Positions 1 through 10,462 of a stretch of DNA of 64,000 bases are shown piece after piece. The translations under genes were made by a program, and so were the position numbers. The DNA lies in contig NC_067290.1 in assembly GCF_020740795.1 (NCBI RefSeq), forward strand, positions 20,221,001 to 20,285,000. Direction: 5' to 3'. Positions within the stretch are counted from its first letter, which is position 1. The number at the start of each line of letters is the position of its first letter. Below the pieces are notes generated by a model. That model had not been told where the DNA came from, ran no database searches, and saw only the letters and a list, made by a program, of their open reading frames with translations. Source of the stretch: Apus apus (lineage: Eukaryota > Chordata > Aves > Apodiformes > Apodidae).

Positions 1-314
1 ACAAAACTCCCCAAACCCCCACATCTTCAGCCATCTGTTGTTAGCTTCATCCAGGCTGCCTCAGTCACACTGCAGGGAAGGCATCAATCCAGGTACCAGG
101 GCACTTAACTCAATGTCCATCAAAATGTCCTTCCAGACCCACGGGCAGCAAGGGAGGACAATCTTCTCTCTACACTATTTACATCAGAAACATTCTAGTA
201 TGCAAATCCCAAGCAAGTACTGTGACATCCTTAAAAAAAGAAAACCCTGATTCTTAGTGGGAATTTTGCCAACAGAAAGAAAGATGACTGGAGCTGCACA
301 CCCTTCCACCTTAC
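1..314 (-). other. SUMF1: SUMF1 intron 2, donor-side fragment
   Basis: This is intronic sequence downstream (in gene direction) of exon 2, cut by the window edge. The only element I can support is the splice donor GTAAGG next to the exon. I see no repeat or other gene in it. Confidence 0.85.
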
Positions 315-488
315 CTCAGTGATGTACCCAGTAGAATTCACAAATCTCTCAAACTCCTCATTGCTGACCTCATACTGATCCATGTAGAAACTGTCAATGT
401 GGACTCTCCTAGCAGGCCACTCTCCATCTGGCTGGATTTCAGGCTCATCAGTGCCCATTGTGAACACTCCTCCTGGAATAGCAACCAT
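315..488 (-). CDS. SUMF1: SUMF1 coding exon 2 (start of the FGE-sulfatase domain)
   Basis: This exon has 58 codons, phase 0 at both ends. The acceptor (TTTCTTTGCAG) ends at 489 and the donor GTAAGG is at 314-309. The translation starts [14 protein letters not shown] and ends [10 protein letters not shown]. It differs from human SUMF1 exon 2 at scattered positions but has no gaps. It is the easiest diagnostic piece of the gene in the window. Confidence 0.97.
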
Positions 489-3400
489 CTGCAAAGAAAA
501 CACCACCCAAAAAATTATGAAAGTGAGTGACTGAGAAGGCTCTTGTACTCATACTCCTCCTCCACCTCATCTTTGGAGGTGCTTTTCCTCTGAGCAGCAT
601 TTCACTGGCAAAAACAGCACAACAAAATGGGAACAGTGGCATTTGATCACTACCTGTTTGGAAGAAATAGCAAGCAGAGCAGTAACAGAGAACAACAGAC
701 ACATTTGTAGCTCTTTCTACATGAAGTCTGGGTACTTCAGAACTTCCACTGATGGCCATGCTTGTACTCTAATGAGGAGAAACGTGTTTTCCCTTACTGT
801 ACCTAAAAGCCAAGAAACAGCTAAGCAACAATGCAGAGTCCTTTCTACTCATTTTTAGATGAGGGATTTGAGCACTTCACTCTATTCCTAGGAAGGCTGG
901 ATGCATCAGTGAAGAATCTGGAGGTTATGAAATTGTGAAGTGCTCTTTTGTGGACAAATCCACGCCTGCTTGCATACTAACTGCACATGGGGTTTCATTT
1001 AATAAGAGGCATGTGCAGCATTTTATTGCCAACCATGCTGCTAGCTGGCAGGTAGACACAGCACCAGCAGCTGTGTGCCAGAAATGAGACAAGCTTTCCA
1101 GACAGTTATATTCCACTCCTCTGGAAGACTGGCCTTGGGGCAAGGACCTCAACCTTCAGAAATAAAAGATGAGTGACAGAATAGCATTTTAACTATTTCA
1201 ATAAGATGTTTTTCTTCAGCCAGTTTCCGGAGAAACAGAACACATTTTCCCTCAGCTTTAGGGGCTCTTTATGGGAAGACAAAGGCCCCAGAGGTCTTGT
1301 CATGCCTCATCAGATGTTTCCTGAGAGCCCTCTAAAGACCACAAACCGAGCAATGCTCTCCTGACACAAGAGCATCAATAATCCCTGCTTGGGAAGCTTG
1401 TGCTGGAATGAAGAATGGCAGCTCAGGCTGCATAATATCTTCCCAAGGGCAGGGGGTGTTCCAAGGGATGACTACTCAAGAGTTAGCTTGCCAAGAAGTT
1501 ACCGAGCTCATCAGCAACTGATTAAAGAACTGAGGAAGAAAACTCCCTCTCCTTTCTTTTCAGTATTCTGGAGCTACCTTCACCCTCAGGCTCACAGTGA
1601 ATTCAGCCACCTCACTCCTCCTCTGGAAATGGTCAGAGGCTTCTGAGTGGGTGAGCCCAAAACAAGCCAACCAACACCAAAATATGCATCCGTAGTAGAA
1701 AGTCATCTGGCATGTCATACTGCACCTGACCCTGCCCTGGCAGTGGTCAGGGATCACACAGTACTCATACAAGGAATTCAAGCAGACAGACCAGAGACAG
1801 AACCTAAAACAAGCAAAGCCAGTTTAAAGAGATAGCAGCTTTTTTGTTGTTGTTGTTTGTTTTGTTTGTTTGTTTTTTCCTTCTTCCCCCCTCCCCCCAA
1901 GATCTTAATGTCTGGTATGCAGGAAATTCAAGTCTAATAACAGAAATATTCACCAAGTTTCTAGAGTAGCACAATTCTAACACTACTCCAGAAGGGTAGT
2001 TTAAATCCTGACAGAAAAGGAAGCCTGGGTTCTAGGAATACAAGAGTTCAAGCACAATTCCACACACATACAGTGGATTAACACAGTGTGTCACATGTCT
2101 ATTAAAAGTAGCAGAGACAGGTTGTAAAACCTGTGAACTGATGGAACGTTATTTAGATGAAGAGGTGGGTTCACAGATCCAAACATCAGCTTTGGGCTCT
2201 GTACTTACAGCCATTCTGCAGCACAGCCTAGGTTATAGGACCTTGATTATTCTAGAATTGGATTTTTTGTTGTGGTTTTATTTGCTTGTTTGTTTTGGGT
2301 TTGGTGTTGTGTGTGGGTTTTTTTTACTTTACAAAATTCTCTTCATAAGGTTTAGATGCTTTCACCAAAACAGTTTATCCCTGCAATGACTCAGGAACCA
2401 GGAAGACAAAGAATCATTAGTCACTTTCCAGCTTCTGGAGTTTACGGCTATTTATGTAGTTACAATTGCACCAGCATTCCAGACGAAAACAAGTTATATC
2501 AGCCACCCAGAACCTCTCTCTGCTCTTAAGAGAAGGTGGAGTATTTGACAGGACCCTGCATATCCGGTTACATTATTTCTTCTCCACTACAGCTCTCTGC
2601 TTTTGCTTGGGTCTCTCCCAGCAACACTTAAAACTCACCCAACTTGCAACGGGCCTTTAAGAAGTGCTACAAATACTTTTTCCTCTGAACTAACCACATT
2701 TGAAGCTGGATGATCCTCGTAACTTTTTATCCACTAAAAATAATCTGAGCACTTAGAGATTGTCTTTTAACTGAATCCATAAAAGGGCTTCAGGATAAAT
2801 TTGCTTACATTTTTTTCCACTTAGGGAATGACAACGTGGTACAAAGTTGCACCACTTCCTTCCCTCCAATCTCTTTCCAACCCACTGTAGCTAAAACAAC
2901 TCCATGGAGCAGCCTCCAAAGATTCAGAGCTCACTAGTGAGCTGCTGTCTAAAGGCATGTGAAAACTTAACTCTGGCCTTACAGCCCGGCATTCATTTCC
3001 AAAACCTGACAAACCTTGACTGCCTGTGTAGGATCAGCTGGGAACAGCCCAGGGCTCCCTATCAACCTGCTGCTCTTGCAGCAGTGACAGGTGAGACTTC
3101 TGGCATGCCCACTGACGTGGTGTCCAAGTGATACCAACTGTTGATTCCAGAGGATTATCCCTCCCCACACCAAGGCTCATTTCACAGCTCCACCTCCTGT
3201 TTGGAAACAGGACCTTCAGCTGCAAGCCAGCTTTGTGATCACACCACAGGCACCTGACAGTGTTCTTCAGCTGAGAGCAGTGGAAAACACCCCCGAGTGA
3301 AGAACTGATTCCGACATACACATCACATACAGAAATCACATCTGTGATGTTAATCAAGCAGGACTGACATCCAGCTTTAAAATACAGCTGAGGGATTGAG

Positions 3401-5244
3401 GGACTAATCTCTAATAGATATGAAAGTTAAACTCTGGAGGCAGAAACCCAGCAGCAGAGGCTGACAAATGTGTCATTTACTGTGCTAGGGGGTTCTACTG
3501 TAAGAGAGCGTGCAATAAAAGTTGCCTGTATTTCCACAAAAGCACCTAACTGGTGCATGAAGTTCATTGTCCTCAAAGCTCAGCTTCAGCAACAAGGAAG
3601 GCATTTGGCTGTGATTATCCTGAAGTTAAAGTATTATGATAATGTAGAGCAGACCCACTGAAGTACTAAGCTCCCAATTTCTAAAGATGTAGTGGAAATA
3701 ATTCACCTCAGCTGTGGTTAAGGCAGAAGCCAATTTTCCCCTCACTTTCCTTCTGATAAATACATTTTCTATTCTAGCTAAGCATAACCAAGTTATGCTG
3801 TGGACATAGCTCAGAAGCCAGCAGCAATTAATTTTCATTATCTTTTGTTAGAGTTGCCAGCTGCCCTGCATTAAGTACAAGTCACATGATTTTTTCACCC
3901 TAAAGTGACCCATAGAGAAGTGTCCATATTTATTACATGGAAGTATGTTAGTGACAGAGCCCAACCACAACAGGGATTATTTAATTCGTACTCTAAATAT
4001 TCTCAATTTTCTTATCTGCAGCCTGCACCAGGAAAGCCATAATTACCACTGTGCATCCTGCCCTTTACCTGCTAAGGGTCTGCACTGCCTGTGTCACACA
4101 GCTTCCAGTGTCACAACACCAGGAGGCAATCAGACAGGCAACCCCTCATGTTTTTATTGTTTGCAAGCCACACAGCACAAAACCAAGATGCAAGTCTGCT
4201 GTGATGTCAATTTGCCTGCCAAAATCTACCAGCACCTTCCATGAAATGGGGCAGCAATCCCACTTCTGACAAGTGCAAATACCTCACCCAGCCAAGCGTG
4301 TGCTCCCCAATTATAGATATAAAAAATAAATCTCAACATCACTTCACAGTGGGGACCAAAGCAGCACATCAGCTGGCTTCCAGCACTGCCTCCATCAGAA
4401 GGCACACTCAGCTCTGGGCAGGGTCTTTCAGAAGATCAGCAGCAGCAACAGAAAATAAGCAGCAAATCAAGAGACTCTCCCTTGAAGAGAAGCTGGAAGG
4501 ATGTCTAGATACAGAAAAGCTGCCTTTGCTGCAGCACACACCGCTTGCTGGCATCTCAATTCCACACAGACTTCAGAGGGACGGGTGGGGGGACCCAGGG
4601 CCACAGCAGACCCGGCATTCACCAAGTAAGAGACAACAGCGGCAGAACCGCCCCGTCCTCGGGATGGGCTCGGCACCCGGGCGGGTCCTCCGGCACACGC
4701 GTCCGTGCTGCGGGCACGGGGAGAGTGCCGGGACAAGCAGCCCAGAGAAACCCTCAGAGGAGCTGGTCACACCTCAGCTCCGCCCCGGCCCCTCTGCACC
4801 CAGCGGCGCCCGGGAGCAGGAGCGCAGCCCGGGCCCTGCCCTGCCCACCCGCACCCGCGGGCCCGGGGCGGCTTCAGCCCGAGCTCCCGCTCCGCGCCCG
4901 CCCCGCTCGGGGCTCTCCCGTTCAACCCCCGGCTCCGCGGGGCCCGCAGCGCTCCCAGCCCCCCCGGGGAGCGGCGGGAACCGCCCTGGGGGGACAGGAC
5001 GGGACGCGGGACGCCCCGCACCCAGGCGCGCCCCGCCGCCGCTCACCGGCCTGTGCCCGGCGCTGCGCCCGCCGCCCGCCGCCGAGTAGCGCCGCGCCGC
5101 TGCCTCCCGCCCGGCCCCACTGCCCCGGCCAGCGCCGCAGCCGCAGGCCCCGCCGGGAGCCGCCGCTCGGGCGGGCCCCGCCAGCAGCGGCAGGAGGAGG
5201 AGGAGGCGGCAGAGCAGGGCCCGGGGCGCTGCGGGCGCAGCCAT
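315..5244 (-). CDS. SUMF1: SUMF1, formylglycine-generating enzyme, 5' part (coding exons 1-2)
   Basis: FGE is an ER-lumen enzyme that oxidises the active-site cysteine of newly made sulfatases to C-alpha-formylglycine, without which they are inactive. Two exons on the minus strand (5047-5244 and 315-488) join in frame and encode residues 1-124. Seen: a leucine-rich signal peptide, a CGC cysteine pair (C34, C36) matching the human N-terminal cysteines C50/C52, then the start of the FGE-sulfatase domain with [20 protein letters not shown] and [16 protein letters not shown]. The NST sequon at residue 117 aligns with the glycosylated N141 of human SUMF1. The start ATG (5244-5242) has a strong context (A at -3, G at +4). 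The catalytic C-terminal exons lie beyond the left edge, so the gene is partial only because of the window. It is head-to-head with ITPR1. Identity is very secure. Confidence 0.97.
489..5046 (-). other. SUMF1: SUMF1 intron 1
   Basis: A 4.56-kb intron joining coding exons 1 and 2, with GTGAGC donor and CAG acceptor. It is mostly unremarkable AT-leaning sequence. It contains a (GTTT)n/T-rich stretch near 1841-1898 followed by a pyrimidine tract, and a T/G-rich stretch near 2265-2325. The part above about 4640 belongs to the promoter CpG island. I find no convincing second gene inside it. The many open frames in the GC-rich end are compositional. Confidence 0.85.
1841..1898. repeat. (GTTT)n-rich simple repeat with adjoining pyrimidine tract
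   Basis: Runs of GTT and GTTT units are followed by TTCCTTCTTCCCCCC. On the minus strand this is an AAAC-rich stretch. It may be the decayed A-rich tail of a retroelement or an independent microsatellite. No element body is recognisable beside it. Confidence 0.7.
5047..5244 (-). CDS. SUMF1: SUMF1 coding exon 1 (signal peptide and N-terminal extension)
   Basis: This exon has 66 codons, from the ATG at 5244-5242 to a donor GTGAGC at 5046-5041, phase 0. Residues 1 to about 27 form a signal peptide with a [10 protein letters not shown] core and a likely cleavage after PARA. The rest is a low-complexity Gly/Ala/Arg stretch with the CGC pair at residues 34-36 and an RRYS similar to the human HRYS. 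Human SUMF1 has 90 residues before the matching methionine, so this N-terminal extension is about 24 residues shorter. I would expect the reduction to fall in the poorly conserved linker. Confidence 0.93.
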
Positions 5245-5251
5245 CTTGGCG
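5240..5251 (-). promoter_or_regulatory. YY1-type motif overlapping the SUMF1 start codon
   Basis: The minus strand reads CCAAGATGGCTG, close to the YY1 consensus AANATGGC. The ATG in the motif is the SUMF1 start codon. YY1 sites over or just after the start of transcription are common in TATA-less housekeeping promoters. Binding is inferred from the motif only. Confidence 0.6.
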
Positions 5252-5258
5252 GGGCCCC

Positions 5259-5264
5259 CACGTG
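5259..5264. promoter_or_regulatory. Second CACGTG E-box
   Basis: A palindromic CACGTG lies 15 bp upstream of the SUMF1 ATG and 17 bp (start to start) from the CLEAR-like E-box. The flanks (GGCACGTGGG on the minus strand) suit USF or MYC-family factors better than the CLEAR consensus. Confidence 0.5.
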
Positions 5265-5273
5265 CCGCCCGCG

Positions 5274-5283
5274 GTCACGTGAG
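5274..5283 (-). promoter_or_regulatory. CLEAR-like E-box in the SUMF1 promoter
   Basis: The sequence GTCACGTGAG matches 9 of 10 bases of the CLEAR element GTCACGTGAC, bound by TFEB/TFE3/MITF in lysosomal gene promoters. It sits about 30-40 bp upstream of the SUMF1 ATG. Function is inferred; USF or MYC/MAX could use the same CACGTG core. Confidence 0.6.
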
Positions 5284-5313
5284 GCGCGGCGCCTTAAAGG
5301 GGCAGCGCCGCGT

Positions 5314-5357
5314 TTGGGGCGGGGGGGGGGGCGCGGTTCCCGCCCCCGGGGGAGGGG
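5314..5357 (+). other. G-run region with quadruplex potential
   Basis: The plus strand has GGGG, a run of about a dozen G, then CGCGG, and further GGGGG and GGGG tracts around 5348-5357. Four or more G tracts with short loops fit the usual G-quadruplex pattern. It lies just upstream of the SUMF1 promoter. Confidence 0.5.
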
Positions 5358-5426
5358 CCGGGACACCGGGACACCCACCGGGACACCCGCCGGGACACCC
5401 ACCGGGACACCCACCGGGACAGCCGC
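5358..5426. repeat. 12-bp GC-rich minisatellite, about six copies
   Basis: The unit is close to CCGGGACACCCA, repeated head to tail with small variants (CCCG for CCCA, one shorter first copy). In one plus-strand frame each unit would read GHPP, but nothing suggests the frame is translated. It is next to the SUMF1 CpG island, and copy number is likely to vary between individuals. Confidence 0.85.
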
Positions 5427-5518
5427 CGAGCACAGCACCCACCGGGCACTCGGGTTTGCCCAAGGTGCGTGCCCAGCACCTGTTGCCATCAACATCCTTG
5501 AGGAACAAAACGTGTGTG

Positions 5519-5543
5519 GCACGGATCCCAGACGGATCCGTGC
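5519..5543. repeat. Perfect 10-bp inverted repeat
   Basis: Arms GCACGGATCC and GGATCCGTGC flank a 5-base spacer (CAGAC), giving a GC-rich hairpin. Each arm holds a GGATCC. It lies about 275 bp upstream of the SUMF1 start. No T run follows on either strand that would make it a terminator, and function is unknown. Confidence 0.7.
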
Positions 5544-5625
5544 TCCCAAAAATCGTTTCCAAGCGGCCCATCCCTGCCGTCCCCCGGCACAACACGGGTA
5601 GCTGCTCATTTCCCCTACACAGGAG

Positions 5626-5640
5626 AAAAAAAAAAAAAAA
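5626..5640 (+). repeat. Poly(A) tract
   Basis: A run of fifteen A residues. No retroelement body is recognisable upstream, so it may be a plain homopolymer or a very old tail. Confidence 0.6.
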
Positions 5641-8298
5641 TGGAAATACAGACACTGCCTGTAAGTCTGCTCACTTTGAGATGCCCAAAACTGCAACGAG
5701 GGGTCACTGTGGTTGACCAACTGTTACTCAGCAGTATTCAAAGTAAGGGGAAGGTCAAACTGTGTAGGTATTGCTCAGGAGTTAGGACTGCCCCTTTCGT
5801 AAACTCCTGGAAATCCCTGCTGGAAGCTTGTGCCAAGGATGGCGTGTCCTGGTCTGGCTGAGGCCACCAGCGTTCATGTCTTCTATGCTCCTGCTTTCCC
5901 TCGTTTGCAGCAAGTTGCAGCAGCCAAGCTGCAGCGGAAGGGCAGCCAGGAGCACGTAGATAGCATTAATGTCAGAGACTGGCACAAGCTGCAGGTCTGA
6001 GGTCCAAAAAGTAAGTGCTCACACCTTTGTGATCAATAGCAACTTGTGATGTAAGAGTACCTGCCTTCCTCCTAAGAGACCCTCATCTTCTCTGTTAACA
6101 GGGGATGGTGCAACTCAGCATCATTTCAGAATAAGGACTTAGGAAAAAACAGAGAAATGGTAAATTCCTTGGACACTTTTGTTTGTCTCTCTGTCCCAGG
6201 ATTTCAATTCTTCACACTTAAAAATGGATTTTACCAAGTATGACACAGCCGGTCTTTATGGCAAAAAGCATCACCGTGGAGGGAGGAGAAAATAAACCTG
6301 CTTTTCTTTCCAAGTGAACATCACATCCTGTTACTGCAGGTTTGGGTTTTTTTACAGGAGTTCTCAATGCAGGTGACTGAGAAGCAGCTTGCCACAAGCC
6401 AGGTGAATGGCAACACACTAGTGTGCTCGCCAAATAGGTCAGGAATGGAAACGTACTTTATAAAGGCACAATGGCCTCCTACTTTGCTCTCGGGAGAGGT
6501 GGCAATTTGCTGTTAGTAGCAAGAAGCAAATTACTACCCCACTCTGTGCCAGCTTGGCTGGCTGGGACTTTGTGATCAGAGCAAAGGCTCTTCCCACTCA
6601 CTGTCCCCCTGCTAAGGAGCTGGGCGAGTAGCAGGTGCAGATGCCTGCTTTCCTGTGTGCCATAAATCCAAAGTCCTGCCCCCATTCCCAGGCAGAAAGG
6701 GTGCACTGGTTTTTATTCCTGTGTACTCATTGCACAGCCAAGGTACCGAGCCCAAGGCAGATGGTGATCAGTGGTCTCAACCCAGAACTGTCAGTGCCTT
6801 CCACATCAGGGAACTGGTAATGCTCTTCTTCTCCTTCCTTTTTCCTACAGATCACTGTAGTTGTGAGGATTTTGGTGCTCTGTCATGTAAGTCTTTACTT
6901 TGTGTGGGAGCTGTCAGCAGATTGGATCTTCTGGATCCTCCTCTGTGCTGAAAGAGATCTGTACTCATTCTGTGGGATATTAATTAAAAATATTTAAAAT
7001 ATTTTTTCTCTACACAGATTAGGACTGTGAAGCAAAAAGAAGCATGACCATAGTGAAGGAGGGGTTGGGGTGATTTTTTGTTGTTGGTTTTTTTCCTCAG
7101 TACTGGAAAGGAAAACTACTCAAATTTTACTGTGTGTAAAATGACAGTGCTGGCAGTCTTCACAAGCAGGCATTTCCATTATCCATCATTAGTCCCTTTT
7201 GCCCTTAGATGTACTCAGAAAAGCAACAGAATGCAGGAAAACAAATGAATACAAATTTAATTATAAGATCAACCCTTGCTGCTTCAGGGTCAGAAAATGC
7301 AAACATTCCTGTTATGCTGAAGCAGTAGCCCCATGCATTAATGAATCTCCACAAATTAATGAACCTCCACGAAAATGCAAAGTAAATGTACCTCATTTTC
7401 TCCTTCCAATCTTCCAATGCAATTTATTGAAATTACAGCAAAAACTAGGCATCCAAATTCCACAGTCTTCTAGAACTGAGAGCAGTTGGCCAGGATAACT
7501 TCCCCTTATTAAAGCCATGGGATCCTGGCAGTGTCATGATGGGATTCAAGAAAATCAGCTGATTTCCAATGAGCTGGGACAATTCTCTAGTGTATCTTGC
7601 CCACTTTTTCTCATTGCTCGTTTTCCTAGAATTCTCTTCTGCACCATTTCTGTACTTCCACCAGGAAGATTTATGTTCTTTATTCTCTCAGGAGACTAGA
7701 TGAAATAATTACAATTACAGTTTGCTTCTGAGCTTCCAGTTTGTAGCCCTGAAGACTTCTGAGAACTTTTGCTGGTGTCAATGAATCGGTCGTGTTCATG
7801 ATCCTGAGCTATGTGTTCTCAGGCAGCTCATCTCTTCCTCTCAGGGTTTAATTATTCCCTTTCCTCCCACTGAGTACACCAGGATGAAGACACTGATTTC
7901 ACCATAATTGAAATACTATAGAAATGAGAGACTTTTTAGCACTTAGCAGTAAAGCTGAGATGTTGCCTAGCACTTGTCCCTATTGTTAGTAGCTCTTTTC
8001 ATCTCCTAAGGCTGCAGTGCTGGTGTGGACAGCTCTGACGACAGGAAGCTTTTGTGCTCGTCTGCCTCATCGTGAAGACCAGCCACGAGCAAGACGAGAC
8101 AGTTTGATCCTCAGAATCCTGGTGGCTGCCTGGAATATCTTTAGTTCTAATTTTATTTCCAGGGCTGCTGCCTGTGCATCTGAACCAACAGTAGATGCAA
8201 AAAATGTGGAAACTCACCTAGCAGGCTGGAGTGCTTTCTGACTGAGATAGTCCAGAGTAATCAACGGTTAATTGCAAATTTGGCAGCATAAAACTAGA

Positions 8299-8331
8299 TA
8301 ATATTATTATTATTATTATCATCATCATCAA
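8299..8331. repeat. (ATT)n(ATC)n compound microsatellite
   Basis: About six ATT units run directly into four ATC units. It is a typical short tandem repeat in intergenic DNA. Confidence 0.9.
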
Positions 8332-9409
8332 ATAAAAGGGACTCCAAAATTAATCTTAACATCTTTCATGTAGTTCACCTTATCAAGGAAACGGTTGCTT
8401 TAAGAGAATCACTCCATGGTACTTTTTTTCATTCACAGACTGTTTTACCATTTAATTTCTTCTTAAAGCTGCAAGATTATAGGAACCTCATGAACTCACT
8501 ATGCCTGCAGCAGCATCCCAAAGCAAGTTCCCTAAGAGAAATGGGAACATTTTCCACTGTTGGAACTTTTCGTTATCATCTTGTCTTTGCCCATAGCCCT
8601 TCAAATCTAGTAAGTTCTTTGTGCTGCCTTCTCAGTATTTTTGGCTGAAGACCCTGCAGTGACACAGGCCCAGAAGCAAATGTGGTACATTAAATAAAAT
8701 TATATCCTCTCATATTCTGCCTTCTGAAGGGGCTGCAAGATCAGGGGACAGGTAGGCTGCAGAAGCAGCAGGAAGCAAAGGACACGACTGCTGTAGGAGA
8801 GGCATGGGAAGATGTATGCAACTCCTCGAGCCAGGAGCTGAGGATTTGCAGACTAGGGGAGAGCAGAGCATCCCCAGGTCTCCCCTGCTGCCTCCTGTGC
8901 ATCCATATTCACACAACTTCATGCTGTCAGGTCGGGCGTGGCTGGGGAACCCCATGCTCTGTCTGTGGGAAATCCCCCCAAACCATGGCTTACATTACTT
9001 GTCACTTCTAACATGCTGCTGCTCTCATTTTGCACTAGGTAATTAAGAGATTTCAAGAAAAAACTTTAGCACAACCCTAAAGGTGTTGAGTGGGCAAAGC
9101 TCTTTGCCACGGGCTCTGGGGACAGTCCTTATGCCATTGCCTAAGGGCACCAGATGCTCTAGCCATTCACTGGCAGCCTACTGAACTCATCCAGAGATTA
9201 GATTTGATTACACAAGAATTCATTAGGATTGCCTAATGACATTAGGCACCGTTACCCTGCCAGATTTCTGGTGTGTAATGGCTTGTACTATTGCAGCCAC
9301 TTATGAAAATCACAGAACTCCATTCACTGACCTTCACTTGAGTTCCTAACTTCGACTTCTGCACGTTCTTACCTGGTGGCTGTAATTCCAGCTCCCCTGC
9401 CATTGTGTT

Positions 9410-9574
9410 TTAGCGAAGAGCCGCTGCAGGGGCAGGTTCCGTCGAGCGGGACCCCCGGCTGCTCAGACTCGCTCCCGTTCTGCAGCCGCGGCCCGGGGCT
9501 GCGGAGGGGAAACGAGCCACGAGCGCGGCAGCTGCAGCTACACCCCGGTCCCCAGCTGTTACCCAAGGCAGCAG
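9410..9574 (+). other. Candidate upstream non-coding first exon in a CpG-rich patch
   Basis: A locally CpG-rich block, separate from the main ITPR1 island, ends in CAG followed by GTAGGT (9575-9580), a good splice-donor match. It lies about 0.9 kb upstream of the main ITPR1 promoter on the same strand. It could be an alternative 5' exon of ITPR1, the start of a divergent non-coding RNA, or chance. This rests only on composition and a donor motif. Confidence 0.25.
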
Positions 9575-10039
9575 GTAGGTGCGGGTGGAAGGGGGAGGAG
9601 GGAAGGGCTTTTTTTTTTTCCTTCACCTTAAGCCAGTTAAAGCGATACAGCAGCTCTGCCGCGCAAACATCGGATCCCCTGCCGCGAGGCACCTTGTGCT
9701 GCCAAACACAGCCACGTGCACCCTACAGAGGGCAGAACGATTGCAGGATGCTCGTGGACGATACACCCTCATCTTTTAAGGACAAGTAAGTGCGTCAGGT
9801 AATAAGTAAAAGGAAACACCACTTTTTCTTTTTAATAAGGGCTGGTCATTCTGGCTTAAGGTGCCTGCCCAGCCAGCGGACAGGCTTCAGTGGCAGCAGC
9901 TGAGTCCCAGCAAAGAGCAAACCCAGTGAAACTCATCCTGAGCCGTTCTGCAGGGCCCCCCGCGCCCCCCGCACCGCCCCGCAGCTGAGCGTTCCGGGGG
10001 GGGCTCTTACCTGCCAGAGGTGGAACGACCTGGCGGGGC

Positions 10040-10062
10040 GTGTGTGTGTGCGTGTGTGTGTG
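10040..10062. repeat. (GT)n microsatellite
   Basis: A short GT repeat broken by one C, inside the upstream edge of the ITPR1 CpG island, about 430 bp before the predicted transcription start. Confidence 0.85.
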
Positions 10063-10374
10063 CAAACAGCCCCGCGGAACCGCAGCCCCTCGTGTCCGAG
10101 CGCAAGGGTCTCAGCGTCACGGCTCCGGTTCGCGCTTCCCGACCCGCGCCGAGACCCGCGCTCCTGTCAATTTACACTTTCCCGGCTGGATTCTCCTGCC
10201 GGCTGCCCGAGCAGCACGGCTGCGCCCCGCGGCCGCTGTCACGGCTCTCTGCGGAGCCCCGCGAAGGAAACACACCCGAGGACCGGGGGGCTGCAGCGGG
10301 TGTGAGCGCCCCGAGAGGCCGGGACCCGGGACCCCCGCGCCGGGGCCGCTCCCGCCCGCGGGGCGCCGCGCGGG

Positions 10375-10394
10375 GCACGCCGGGAGTTGTAGTC
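10375..10394 (-). promoter_or_regulatory. ZNF143/THAP11-type promoter motif
   Basis: The minus strand reads ACTACAACTCCCGGCGTGC, nearly identical to the known motif ACTACAACTCCCAGCATGC, with two transitions that create CpGs. This motif is bound by ZNF143 and the THAP11/HCFC1 complex at many vertebrate promoters, usually close upstream of the start site. Here it is about 70 bp upstream of the TATA box. Confidence 0.75.
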
Positions 10395-10462
10395 CCGCGG
10401 GGCCACCCCCGGCGGGCGCGCGGCGGCGGCAGGACTGCGCTACCCAGCGGGCCCTGCGCGGG

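Larger units (their letters stand above)
4640..5460. promoter_or_regulatory. CpG island covering the SUMF1 promoter and exon 1
   Basis: This stretch has very high G+C and dense CpG compared with the flanking intron and intergenic DNA. It spans SUMF1 exon 1, its 5' flank and the start of intron 1. No TATA box is seen upstream of the SUMF1 ATG, so this looks like a TATA-less housekeeping promoter, as expected for a ubiquitous ER enzyme. Several long open frames on both strands here are an effect of stop-codon depletion in GC-rich DNA. Confidence 0.88.
5461..9939. other. Intergenic region between SUMF1 and ITPR1
   Basis: About 4.5 kb between the two CpG islands. I find no coding exon with recognisable similarity. 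It holds the inverted repeat at 5519-5543, poly(A) at 5626-5640, an (ATT)n(ATC)n microsatellite at 8299-8331 and a small CpG-rich patch at about 9410-9740. The remainder is ordinary AT-leaning sequence. Regulatory elements shared by the divergent promoters could lie here, but none can be named from sequence alone. Confidence 0.7.

Noticed and set aside
4241..5601. Several long overlapping open frames (up to about 300 codons) on both strands around the SUMF1 promoter.
   Set aside because: They are Pro/Arg/Ala/Gly low-complexity, run through the CpG island and minisatellite, and overlap each other. Only the minus-strand frame from 5244 matches a known protein.
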